Of a DNA stretch of 64,000 bases, positions 18,405 through 25,858 are shown piece after piece; position 1 is the first letter of the stretch; every line of letters begins with the position of its first letter. The DNA comes from Mesorhizobium xinjiangense. Its GTDB lineage: Bacteria > Pseudomonadota > Alphaproteobacteria > Rhizobiales > Rhizobiaceae. The stretch spans positions 1 to 64,000 of the forward strand of contig NZ_WOAC01000009.1 of NCBI RefSeq assembly GCF_009749525.1. Direction: 5' to 3'. The notes under the pieces were generated by a model, which made no database searches, was not told where the DNA came from, and saw nothing but the letters and a program-made list of their open reading frames with translations. Position numbers and translations under genes: made by a program.

Positions 18405-18656
18405 ATGGCCAGCCTTCATGTGCGCAATATCGACGACGAAATCGTTGCCCGCCTCAAGGAGAGGGCGGCGAATAACGGCCGCTCGGCCGAAGCCGAGCAT
18501 CGGGAAATCTTGAAGTCAGCCTTACTGTGGAATTCGCCTCCCGCTATCGATCGGGCGGAATGGGACAAGCGCGCCGCGCAATTCCGCGAACGACTGAAGG
18601 GCCGGCATCACACTCCGTCCGAAGTTCTGCTGCGTGAGTCGCGGGACGAACGTTGA
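18405..18656 (+). CDS. vapB: FitA/VapB-like ribbon-helix-helix antitoxin
   Basis: 83 residues. The N-terminus MASLHVRNIDDEIVARLKERAANNGRSAEAEHREIL (1-36) is the FitA-like Arc/MetJ fold: a short beta strand for DNA contact and two helices. The C-terminal tail (about 45-83) would wrap around the toxin. GGGAG lies 7 nt before the ATG. The gene overlaps the PIN toxin by 4 nt (TTGA) and carries a palindrome on its promoter, the usual autoregulated arrangement. Confidence 0.88.
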   Translation: MASLHVRNIDDEIVARLKERAANNGRSAEAEHREILKSALLWNSPPAIDRAEWDKRAAQFRERLKGRHHTPSEVLLRESRDER

Positions 18657-19111
18657 CGCAGCAGCTCGTCGTTGACGCCAGCGTCGCCATCAAGTGGGTC
18701 GTGCCGGAGGACGGGCAGGAAGAGGCCCGAGCGCTCACGCGAGACCGCCGTCTGATCGCCCCGCAACTGATCTACGCGGAATGCGCCAACATTGTCTGGA
18801 AAAAGGTCGCCCGTGGCGAACTCGGACGCGAAGAGGCCATAAAGGCCGCTCAGTTCATCGATACGTTCGAAGTCTGGACCGTGTCCATGCACACGCTCGG
18901 TCCGCTTGCCGTGGAACTTGCGCTGGACCTGGGCCATCCCGTCTACGATTGCTTTTACCTGGCGCTGGCTATCGTCGAAGATTGCAGCTTCGTCACCGCA
19001 GACATCAAATTGCATCGTAAGGTGCACACGCGGTTGCCGGCATCCGACGCGATACGCTGCGTGATGCTCGAGGCATTTGGGCCAAACCCGGATAGCATCC
19101 GCGTGGACTGA
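18653..19111 (+). CDS. vapC: PIN-domain ribonuclease toxin (VapC family)
   Basis: 152 residues from a TTG start at 18653 that overlaps the antitoxin stop (TTGA). The PIN fold shows four acidic residues for Mg2+: Asp in VVDASVAIKW (about 8), Glu in LIYAECANIVWK (about 43), Asp in VYDCFYLALA (about 102) and Asp in FVTADIKLHRK (about 120). VapC enzymes cleave tRNA or rRNA when free of VapB. The module is inserted between the VWA gene and its MoxR partner, opposite to their strand. Confidence 0.9.
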   Translation: MTQQLVVDASVAIKWVVPEDGQEEARALTRDRRLIAPQLIYAECANIVWKKVARGELGREEAIKAAQFIDTFEVWTVSMHTLGPLAVELALDLGHPVYDCFYLALAIVEDCSFVTADIKLHRKVHTRLPASDAIRCVMLEAFGPNPDSIRVD

Positions 19112-19124
19112 GCCGCCCGCCAAC

Positions 19125-19568
19125 CTACCGCTGATATTTGATGAACGGCGTCAGCTTGGCGATGCGATCATAGAGTTTGCGCGCCGTCTCGTTGAAGTCC
19201 TGCGTCATCCAGTAGACGTTGCCCGCGCCCGCCGTGTCGGCCTTTTCATACACCGCCTCGATCAGCGCCCGGCCAACGCCTTTGCTGCGCGCAGCCGGGT
19301 CGGCGTAAAGGTCCTGCAGGTAGCAATTGTTCTTCACCGACCAGCAGGTGCGGTGGAACATGTAGTGCACCAGCCCGACCGGCTTGCCGTCCAGCTCCGC
19401 AATCAGCCCGTTCGGCTCATATTCGCCGTTGTCGAACAGCCGCGCCCAGGTCGTGGCATAAACCTCTTCCGGCACCGAGGTCTTGTAGAACTCCAGATAG
19501 GCCGTCCACATGCGGTGCCATTCGGCATGGTCGGCCTGTTCGAGCGGTCGGATGGTTATGTCGGTCAT
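19125..19568 (-). CDS. GNAT family N-acetyltransferase
   Basis: 147 residues from ATG 19568 (MTDITIRPLEQADHAEWHRMW), with GGGAGA 8 nt upstream. The acetyl-CoA-binding motif A is LQDLYADPAARSKGVGRALIEAV (about 86-108, with the R/Q-x-x-G-x-G/A pattern SKGVGRA). It ends with TQDFNETARKLYDRIAKLTPFIKYQR, like many small-molecule or amine acetyltransferases. The substrate is not predictable. It is convergent with vapC (13-nt gap) and reads away from moxR on the same strand; it may have arrived with the vapBC insertion or earlier. Confidence 0.88.
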   Translation of the reverse strand: MTDITIRPLEQADHAEWHRMWTAYLEFYKTSVPEEVYATTWARLFDNGEYEPNGLIAELDGKPVGLVHYMFHRTCWSVKNNCYLQDLYADPAARSKGVGRALIEAVYEKADTAGAGNVYWMTQDFNETARKLYDRIAKLTPFIKYQR

Positions 19569-19650
19569 GATCGGCGTCTCCCGGTTGGCGTGCTCCACCG
19601 AGCCTGTTCCGACCCATTGCCGGCGCAAAGGTCCAGTTCGAACCAACCCA

Positions 19651-20490
19651 CTATGACTGCCGGCGCGCCATGAAGGCCAGGCGCTCGAACAGGTGCACAT
19701 CCTGCTCGTTCTTCAACAGCGCGCCGTGCAGCTTGGGCAGGGCGTTCTTGGCATCGGCGCGCAGGTCCTCCGGCTGAACGTCATCAGCGACGAGCAGGCG
19801 GATCCAGTCGAGCGCCTCGGAGGTCGACGGCCTCTTCTTCAGGCCCGGCACCTCACGAACCTCGTAGAACTGGGTGAGCGCGGCACGCACCAGGTTCTGC
19901 TTGATGCCGGGGTAATGGACGTCGACGATGCGGCCCAGCGTCTCGGCATCGGGGAAGCGGATATAGTGGAAGAAGCAGCGGCGCAGAAAGGCGTCGGGCA
20001 GCTCCTTCTCATTGTTCGAGGTGATGATGACGATCGGCCTGCGCTTTGCCCTGACCGTCTCGCCGGTTTCGTAGACGAAGAACTCGTTTCTATCGAGCTC
20101 CTGCAACAGGTCGTTGGGAAACTCGATATCGGCCTTGTCGATCTCGTCGATCAGGAGCACCACCTTCTTGTCTGTGGCAAAGGCCTTCCACAATTTGCCG
20201 CGCTTGATGTAGTTGGCGATGTCGTTGAAGCGCTCGTCGCCCAACTGGCTGTCGCGCAGGCGCGTCACGGCGTCATATTCGTAGAGCCCCTGCTGCGCCC
20301 TGGTGGTCGACTTGACGTGCCACTCGATCAGGTCCAGATCGAGCGCGGCGGCCACCTGCCTGGCCAGTTCCGTCTTGCCCGTTCCCGGCTCGCCCTTGAC
20401 CAGAAGCGGCCGCTCGAGCGCGATCGCCGCGTTGACGGCCACCATCAGATCCTTGTCGGCGACATAGGCCGACGTTCCTTCAAATCGCAT
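19651..20490 (-). CDS. MoxR family AAA ATPase
   Basis: 279 residues. Walker A is GEPGTGKTEL (about 38-47), Walker B is VVLLIDEIDKAD (about 111-122), sensor 1 is IITSNNEKELPDAFLRRC (about 155-172), and a lid domain is C-terminal. MoxR ATPases work with VWA partners as complex-assembly or metal-insertion chaperones; the likely partner is the VWA gene at 17126-18316. In related genomes the two are normally adjacent (established for the family); here 1.3 kb of unrelated genes separate them. A GTCCCGGA-N14-TCCGGGAC inverted repeat (20502-20531) lies just upstream of the start. Confidence 0.92.
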   Translation of the reverse strand: MRFEGTSAYVADKDLMVAVNAAIALERPLLVKGEPGTGKTELARQVAAALDLDLIEWHVKSTTRAQQGLYEYDAVTRLRDSQLGDERFNDIANYIKRGKLWKAFATDKKVVLLIDEIDKADIEFPNDLLQELDRNEFFVYETGETVRAKRRPIVIITSNNEKELPDAFLRRCFFHYIRFPDAETLGRIVDVHYPGIKQNLVRAALTQFYEVREVPGLKKRPSTSEALDWIRLLVADDVQPEDLRADAKNALPKLHGALLKNEQDVHLFERLAFMARRQS

Positions 20491-20501
20491 GCTTTTCAGT
20501 T

Positions 20502-20531
20502 GTCCCGGATTAAGGTCGGATTGTCCGGGAC
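20502..20531. promoter_or_regulatory. Inverted repeat upstream of moxR gene
   Basis: GTCCCGGA (20502-20509) and TCCGGGAC (20524-20531) are perfect 8-bp arms, 12 nt upstream of the moxR ATG. The site could be an operator for moxR or a hairpin in its leader. No known regulator can be named. Confidence 0.45.
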
Positions 20532-20631
20532 GTTAAGGAGCCCGGCGGCAGGGCGCAAGGGGCAGCGGATTTTTGCCGGCCACGCCGAAAGCGGTCTGGC
20601 GAAGTGTTCCCCGCGCGCCTATATTCGCCGC

Positions 20632-20790
20632 CGACGGTCTGCGCTTCACGGCAGGAGTAACTATTCCCCGGGGCCTTACTGATCCCAAGGGAGCTGTCCC
20701 TGCCCGGGCTCGTGGGCTCGGGTACACGGCGCCCACCTACGTTGTAGGCACCCGGGATCAACCTCTCCACCGGTCTGTGCGGATCGTCGC
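20632..20790 (+). ncRNA. ssrS: 6S RNA
   Basis: About 159 nt directly upstream of 5-formyl-THF cyclo-ligase, the conserved ssrS place. The closing stem pairs 20632-20644 (CGACGGTCTGCGC) with 20777-20789 (GTGCGGATCGTCG) over 13 bp. The open-bubble and inner helices contain ATTCCCCGGGGCC, CCAAGGGAGCTGTCCC, ACGGCGCCCACCTACG and CCCGGGATCAA, hallmark blocks of alphaproteobacterial 6S RNA. A -10 box TATATT at 20620-20625 places the start near 20632. 6S RNA binds the housekeeping sigma RNA polymerase by mimicking an open promoter and tunes transcription in stationary phase. The ends are inferred from the stem and the promoter. Confidence 0.92.
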
Positions 20791-20872
20791 GTCCTTCCTC
20801 TTCGGCAACGCCGCCTTTGCCCTTTGCATGCCCCTCTGGCCTTGGCCATTCTCAGCCTGTAAGGGTGCAGGC

Positions 20873-21454
20873 ATGATCGTTCCCGTGCGCGATATGAAAA
20901 AGCAGTTGCGCGGCGAAGCGCTCGCCCGGCGCGACGCGCTCGACGCAGCCTGGCGCATCGAGGCCTCGCTCGCCATGGCCGAAACGGCAGCGCGCGAGAT
21001 CGCCGTCGAGCCCGGCACGGTCATTGCCGGCTTCTGGCCGATGCGCTCCGAAGTCGATGTCAGGCCGGCCATGTTCGCCCTTATGGAGGCCGGCGCGCGG
21101 CTCTGCCTGCCAGCGATCCTCGACAAGACGACGATCGTCTTTCGCGAACTCAAGCGCGGTGAGGAACTGATCGACATGGGTTTCGGAACCTTGGGGCCCG
21201 GCCCGGATGCCGCCGTTCTCGATCCCGCAATCGTGCTCGTGCCGCTTGCGGCCTTCGATGCACGCGGCCACCGCATCGGTTACGGCGCCGGCTATTACGA
21301 CCGGGCGATCGCGCGGTTGACGGAGGGCGGCCACGCACCCCGTCTCATCGGCATCGCCTTCGATTGCCAGCACGTTGCGGCGGTCCCCGACGAGCCGCAC
21401 GACGTCGTCATTCCCGAAATCCTGACCGAAAGCGGCTTGCACCGTCTCGGTTGA
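20873..21454 (+). CDS. ygfA: 5-formyltetrahydrofolate cyclo-ligase
   Basis: 193 residues from ATG 20873, with AAGGG 7 nt upstream. It converts 5-formyl-THF to 5,10-methenyl-THF with ATP. Motifs: KKQLRGEALARRDAL at the start, the phosphate-binding GFWPMRSEVD (about 58-67), and the C-terminal signature VPLAAFDARGHRIGYGAGYYDRA (about 123-145). Length fits. It begins 83 nt after the 6S RNA, and the two are often co-transcribed in alphaproteobacteria. The metallophosphoesterase gene follows 98 nt downstream. Confidence 0.95.
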   Translation: MIVPVRDMKKQLRGEALARRDALDAAWRIEASLAMAETAAREIAVEPGTVIAGFWPMRSEVDVRPAMFALMEAGARLCLPAILDKTTIVFRELKRGEELIDMGFGTLGPGPDAAVLDPAIVLVPLAAFDARGHRIGYGAGYYDRAIARLTEGGHAPRLIGIAFDCQHVAAVPDEPHDVVIPEILTESGLHRLG

Positions 21455-21552
21455 TCCCTGTAGATGAGCCTTTCCTGCCGGAGCGGGATCGCCACCGGAC
21501 GATCGCTGCCATGTCTGTCCGGCTGTTCCGTCCGGTTTCGACAGGCATGCTG

Positions 21553-22377
21553 ATGAGGCTTCTTTTTCTTGGCGACATGGTGGGACGCACGGGCCGCACG
21601 GCGGTCTGGTCGAAGCTCCCGGGATTGATCTCCGATTTCCGTCTCGACTTCGTCATCGTCAATGGCGAGAACGCCGCCGGCGGCTTCGGCATCACCGAAG
21701 ACATCTATCGCGAGACGCTGAACGCCGGCGCCGACGTGGTGACGACCGGCAACCATGTGTGGGACCAGCGCGAGGCGCTGGAATTCGCCGGCCGCGAGGA
21801 CCGGTTCCTGAGGCCCGCCAATTTCCCCGCCGGCACGCCGGGACACGGTTCCGGCCTCTACGTGGCCAGAAACGGCGCCCGCGTCATGGTCGCCAACATC
21901 ATGGGCCGCGTCTTCATGCACCCCGAGCTGGACGATCCCTTTCACGCCGCCGAGAAGGAACTCGCCGCCTGTCCGCTGGGCGAACAGGCCGACGCGGTGG
22001 TCTTCGACTTCCACGCCGAGGCGACGTCGGAGAAGATGTGCTTTGGCCATTTCGTCGACGGGCGCGCCAGCCTGGTCGTCGGCACGCACACCCACCAGCC
22101 GACCGCCGACCACCAGATCCTCAACGGCGGCACCGCCTATCTGAGCGATGCCGGCATGTGCGGCGACTATGATTCCTCGCTCGGCATGGACAAGGAGGAA
22201 CCGCTCAACCGCTTCCTGTCGAAGGTTCCCAAGGGACGTTTCGAGGCGGCTTCCGGCCCGGCGACGGTTTGCGGACTGGCGGTCGAAATATCCGACGCGA
22301 CCGGCCTTGCCGAAAAGGTCGCTCCCCTGAGGCTCGGACCGCGGCTGGAGGAAACCGTGCCGTCATTCTGGGCCTGA
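21553..22377 (+). CDS. YmdB-like metallophosphoesterase (TIGR00282 family)
   Basis: 274 residues from ATG 21553 (MRLLFLGDMVGRTGR); an ATG two codons earlier is possible. Metal ligands appear in GDMVG (7-11), NGENAAGG (about 37-44), TTGNHVWD (about 68-75), DFHAEATSEK (about 155-164) and GTHTHQPTAD (about 181-190), the complete calcineurin-like set of the YmdB family. These enzymes hydrolyse 2',3'-cyclic nucleotides or related phosphodiesters. Location after ygfA is conserved in rhizobia. The natural substrate is unknown. Confidence 0.92.
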   Translation: MRLLFLGDMVGRTGRTAVWSKLPGLISDFRLDFVIVNGENAAGGFGITEDIYRETLNAGADVVTTGNHVWDQREALEFAGREDRFLRPANFPAGTPGHGSGLYVARNGARVMVANIMGRVFMHPELDDPFHAAEKELAACPLGEQADAVVFDFHAEATSEKMCFGHFVDGRASLVVGTHTHQPTADHQILNGGTAYLSDAGMCGDYDSSLGMDKEEPLNRFLSKVPKGRFEAASGPATVCGLAVEISDATGLAEKVAPLRLGPRLEETVPSFWA

Positions 22378-22446
22378 CGTTGACCTCTAAATGAGCCCAG
22401 CCTAACTCTACGCCAGTCCCAACCCCGAGATCGAGGACATTCCGCC

Positions 22447-23223
22447 ATGCCAATCATCGACTTTCTGGCGCCGCATTTCACCTGGCTGGGCAGCGCGGAA
22501 GGATGGGCGGCGCTCATCACGCTGGTCGTCATGGAGATCGTGCTCGGTATCGACAATCTGATCTTCATCTCCATCCTGACCAACAAGCTGCCGCAGGAGC
22601 ATCAAAAACGAGCGCGCCGTCTCGGCATCGGTGGCGCGCTGGTGCTGCGTCTGGTCCTTCTGGCAACCATCTCCTTCATCGTGCAACTCACGACGCCGGT
22701 CTTCACCGCCTTTGATCACGGCTTTTCATGGCGCGACCTGATCCTGATCGCCGGCGGACTCTTCCTGGTCTGGAAGGCGACCAAGGAAATTCACCATTCG
22801 GTCGATCCCGACGACCCGAAGGACAATATGGTGGGCAAGGCGGTGAGCCTCGGCGTGGGCGCCGCGATCATGCAGATCCTGCTGCTCGACCTGGTGTTTT
22901 CCGTCGATTCGATCATCACCGCGGTCGGCATGACCAACGAGATCGCCATCATGTATATCGCCGTCATCTGCGCCGTTGCGATGATGCTGATCGCGGCCGA
23001 GCCGCTGTCGCGCTTCATCGCCGCCAACCCGACCATCGTCATGCTGGCGCTGGGCTTTCTCCTGATGATCGGCATGACGCTGATCGCCGACGGCTTCGGC
23101 GTGCATGTGCCCAAGGGTTACGTCTACGCAGCCATGGGATTCTCGGCCCTGGTGGAGGGGCTCAACATGATGGCCAGGCGCAAGCGCCGGCTCGACAAGG
23201 AAGCGCGGGAACAGGCAAAGTAG
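22447..23223 (+). CDS. TerC family integral membrane protein
   Basis: 258 residues with about seven membrane helices. The TerC signature [18 protein letters not shown] is at 27-44, and the matching second half [20 protein letters not shown] is at about 151-170; the conserved Asp and Asn residues in the membrane (GIDN, SVDS) suggest metal ion transport. Members are implicated in tellurite resistance, Mn2+ efflux or loading of exported proteins. The short basic tail [15 protein letters not shown] is cytosolic. The gene stands alone, convergent with the MBL gene 7 nt away. Confidence 0.93.
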   Translation: MPIIDFLAPHFTWLGSAEGWAALITLVVMEIVLGIDNLIFISILTNKLPQEHQKRARRLGIGGALVLRLVLLATISFIVQLTTPVFTAFDHGFSWRDLILIAGGLFLVWKATKEIHHSVDPDDPKDNMVGKAVSLGVGAAIMQILLLDLVFSVDSIITAVGMTNEIAIMYIAVICAVAMMLIAAEPLSRFIAANPTIVMLALGFLLMIGMTLIADGFGVHVPKGYVYAAMGFSALVEGLNMMARRKRRLDKEAREQAK

Positions 23224-23230
23224 ACGCAGC

Positions 23231-24052
23231 TCATACGCCGTCGAGAATGAGGATCGTCGGCTTCTGCGGCAGACTTTCGAGCGAGACGGTGAACGCCGGC
23301 TCGCTGCGAAAGACGACATCGAAGCCCTCGCCCATCAACGTCAGGAACTCGCCGATGGGTGTCGAATGGCGGTGCATCGGCAGCACGACCGACGAATAGA
23401 GCCGCGTGGTGATCTCGCTCATGTCGACGAGCGACTGCGTCATGCCGCCGTCGACCGGCACCATGACGATGTCGAGCCGACCGATCGCGGCGTAATGCGC
23501 ATCGGTCAGATCGTGATGCAGATGGCCCAGATGGCCGATGCACAGATCGGCGACCTCGAAGATGAAGATCGAATTGCCGTCCTTTTCCATCATGTCGAAA
23601 CGCCGGATGTCGGTCGGCACGTTGCGGATATAGACGTCGTCGACCATCAGCGCGTGGCGCGCCGGCCCGTCGTCGTCGGGGTTCCAGCCGCGCAGCACAT
23701 GCTCGATGCCGGGATCGGGAGTCGGCGTGAAGTGGGTCCGGTGCGCCTTGTTCATCGTGACGACGCGCGGCAGCGGCGTATGGCCATAGGCGCCGGAAAA
23801 GTCGGTTGCGATGCGCACGCCGGCCGGCGTCTCGATGATGTAGGTCGAGTGGCCCGCATAGGTGATCGTCACCGCTCCGCTTTGAATGTCGCGCATGGCG
23901 GGCGCGAAGGCGGCAAAGGTGACGGACGGCAGGTCCTGCGCGATCGCCAGGCATTGCGAGGGCACCGGGGCGTCCTGCTCCTGGGCGGCGGCATGCGCAA
24001 GCGGCATGGCGAGAAACAAGAAAATCATGGCGGCGAAACGGGTGAAAGGCAT
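23231..24052 (-). CDS. Exported MBL-fold metallohydrolase-like protein
   Basis: 273 residues with a clear signal peptide (MPFTRFAAMIFLFLAMPLAHA, cut near 21-24). The core starts ITYAGHSTYIIETPAGVRIATDFSG (about 64-88), the first strands of a UlaG/RomA-type metallo-beta-lactamase fold. The usual HxHxDH is degenerate: GHLGHLHHDLTDAHY (about 170-184) supplies histidines, while MVPVDGGM and MHRHSTP give later ligands. It is probably periplasmic. Substrate unknown; the diverged motif means activity should not be taken for granted. Confidence 0.82.
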   Translation of the reverse strand: MPFTRFAAMIFLFLAMPLAHAAAQEQDAPVPSQCLAIAQDLPSVTFAAFAPAMRDIQSGAVTITYAGHSTYIIETPAGVRIATDFSGAYGHTPLPRVVTMNKAHRTHFTPTPDPGIEHVLRGWNPDDDGPARHALMVDDVYIRNVPTDIRRFDMMEKDGNSIFIFEVADLCIGHLGHLHHDLTDAHYAAIGRLDIVMVPVDGGMTQSLVDMSEITTRLYSSVVLPMHRHSTPIGEFLTLMGEGFDVVFRSEPAFTVSLESLPQKPTILILDGV

Positions 24053-24181
24053 GGCAGTCTCCGTCGCAGTCGGAAAGCTGCCCCATTAGGCCATGCGCGC
24101 AAGGCTGCGCGTCATCACGATTTCGCGAGGCATGGCCGGCGCGGTTCTGGACCTTGGCGCGGGAAATTATTATAAGGCGCC

Positions 24182-24225
24182 CCAATTCCAGGAGAAGTGG
24201 AAACCGGTTCTCCGTGCGGAATTGC
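24182..24225. repeat. Dispersed intergenic palindrome, copy 3
   Basis: CCAATTCC...GGAATTGC encloses GAGAAGTGG-AAA-CCGGTTCTC. It is the same family as 384-427 but in the opposite orientation. It lies in the 250-nt divergent gap between the MBL gene and yebC, about 78 nt before the yebC start. Confidence 0.8.
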
Positions 24226-24302
24226 GACAGATAAGTGCTAGATCGGTTCCGTCGATCCCGTGAAGCGATGAACCGATCTGGAAAACAGCGAGCAGAGGTG
24301 CC

Positions 24303-25052
24303 ATGGCCGGCCATTCACAGTTCAAGAACATCATGCATCGAAAGGGCAGGCAGGACGCCGCTCGCTCCAAGATGTTCTCCAAGCTCGCGCGCGAAATCAC
24401 CGTTGCCGCAAAAACGGGCATGCCCGACCCGGACATGAACCCGCGTCTGAGACTCGCCGTGCAGAACGCCAAGGCGCAGTCCATGCCGAAGGACAACATC
24501 GAGCGCGCCATCAAGAAGGCGAGCGGCGGCGAGGGCGAGAACTACGATGAAGTGCGCTACGAGGGTTACGGGCCGGGCGGTGTCGCGCTGATCGTCGAGG
24601 CACTGACGGACAATCGCAACCGTTCGGCGTCGAATGTTCGCGCCGCCTTCACCAAGGCCGGCGGGTCGCTGGGCGAGACGGGCTCCGTCGCCTTCATGTG
24701 GGACCGCGTCGGCGAGATCGTCTATCCGGCATCGGCCGGCGATGCGGACAAGGTGATGGAAGCGGCCATCGAGGCCGGCGCCGAGGACGTGGAATCGGAT
24801 GAGAACGGCCATACGATCCTGTGCGCCTTCGAAGACCTTGGCGACGTATCGAAAGCCCTTGAAGGCGCGCTCGGAGAGGCGGAATCGGTCAAGGCGATCT
24901 GGAAGCCGCAGAACACGATTCCGGTCGATGAGGACCGCGCCCAGTCGCTGATGAAGCTGATCGGCGTGCTCGAGGACGACGACGACGTGCAAAACGTCTA
25001 CGCCAATTTCGAGGTCGACGACGAGACCATGGCCAAGCTGAGCGCCGCATGA
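24303..25052 (+). CDS. yebC: YebC/PmpR family transcription/translation factor
   Basis: 249 residues, the full family length. The start [37 protein letters not shown] (1-37) is the diagnostic N-terminal domain, followed by the signature [22 protein letters not shown] (about 91-112). YebC proteins bind DNA in some species and, in later work, relieve ribosome stalling at proline-rich stretches. In many proteobacteria yebC adjoins ruvCAB; here ruvC is 17 kb away. The stop overlaps the SelW-like gene start (ATGA). Confidence 0.95.
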   Translation: MAGHSQFKNIMHRKGRQDAARSKMFSKLAREITVAAKTGMPDPDMNPRLRLAVQNAKAQSMPKDNIERAIKKASGGEGENYDEVRYEGYGPGGVALIVEALTDNRNRSASNVRAAFTKAGGSLGETGSVAFMWDRVGEIVYPASAGDADKVMEAAIEAGAEDVESDENGHTILCAFEDLGDVSKALEGALGEAESVKAIWKPQNTIPVDEDRAQSLMKLIGVLEDDDDVQNVYANFEVDDETMAKLSAA

Positions 25053-25342
25053 CGACACCCGCGAAACCGGCCATCCGCATCACCTATTGCACGCAGTGCC
25101 AGTGGCTCCTGCGCGCCGCCTGGATGGCGCAGGAACTGCTGCAGACCTTCGGCCCCGATATCGGCGAGGTAACCCTGGTGCCGGGCACCGGCGGGGCCTT
25201 CGAGATCACCTGCAACGGCGAGACGATCTGGGAGCGCAAGCGCGACGGCGGCTTCCCCGAAGCCAAGGTGCTGAAACAGAAGGTCCGCGACATCGTCTGG
25301 CCGGAGCGCGATCTGGGGCATTCGGACACGAAGCCGGCCTGA
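25049..25342 (+). CDS. SelT/SelW/SelH (Rdx) family protein, cysteine form
   Basis: 97 residues. The thioredoxin-like strand ends in the redox motif CTQCQW (CxxC at about 14-17), followed by [14 protein letters not shown] and [26 protein letters not shown], the Rdx family pattern. The second Cys is where many eukaryotic members carry selenocysteine. It is probably a cytosolic thiol oxidoreductase of unknown partner. Its ATG overlaps the yebC stop by 4 nt, so the genes are translationally coupled. The shared terminator region ends the transcript. Confidence 0.9.
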   Translation: MTTPAKPAIRITYCTQCQWLLRAAWMAQELLQTFGPDIGEVTLVPGTGGAFEITCNGETIWERKRDGGFPEAKVLKQKVRDIVWPERDLGHSDTKPA

Positions 25343-25373
25343 TTCCGGCCATCGCGCCGGAATGATGGTGCAG

Positions 25374-25402
25374 CAAAAAAACCCCGCCGGAGCGGGGCTT
25401 TT
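25374..25402 (-). terminator. Bidirectional intrinsic terminator between SelW-like gene and rpmE
   Basis: CCCCGC-CGGA-GCGGGG (25382-25397) has TTTTTTT on the minus-strand side, a strong rpmE terminator, and CTTTTC on the plus side, a weaker stop for yebC-SelW. Confidence 0.9.
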
Positions 25403-25431
25403 CGAAATGCCATCTGGCGCGCGAACGCGCG

Positions 25432-25653
25432 CTAGATGCCGAGATTGGCGAACTTGTTCTTGAACTTCGATACGCGGCCGCCGCGATCGAGGAGCGTCTG
25501 CTGGCCGCCGGTCCAGGCCGGATGGGTGCGCGGATCGATGTCGAGGTTCAGCGTATCGCCTTCCTTGCCCCAGGTGGAGCGGGTGGAATATTCGCTGCCG
25601 TCGGTCATCACGACCTTGATCGTGTGATAGTCTGGATGGATGTTCTGCTTCAT
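25432..25653 (-). CDS. rpmE: 50S ribosomal protein L31, zinc-free form
   Basis: 73 residues from ATG 25653, with AGGAC 7 nt upstream. [29 protein letters not shown] is the bL31 start. The CxxC pairs that bind zinc in the C+ form are absent, so this is the zinc-independent type. A short palindrome, CATCTgGCGCGC/GCGCGCtAGATG (25411-25438), overlaps the stop codon. Its GAACGCGCGCTA tail is shared with the 3' ends of two other genes in the window. It is divergent from the ABC exporter gene. Confidence 0.95.
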   Translation of the reverse strand: MKQNIHPDYHTIKVVMTDGSEYSTRSTWGKEGDTLNLDIDPRTHPAWTGGQQTLLDRGGRVSKFKNKFANLGI

Positions 25654-25858
25654 CGGTCTTGTCCTGGTCCTGAGGGCCCGCGCCGCCGCACCGGCGCCTG
25701 CGGCGATGTCGCCCACTCACTAAAGCTTGAAGCCGCGGCCATTGGGGGCTACGGCTTCAAGAAACGGTCGGCGTGCCTATACATGAGCCGGCAGGGAATC
25801 ACAAGACCGCGCAGCATGGCGGGCGCCCGGCCCGCACCGGGCGGAAAGAGAGGTTCCG

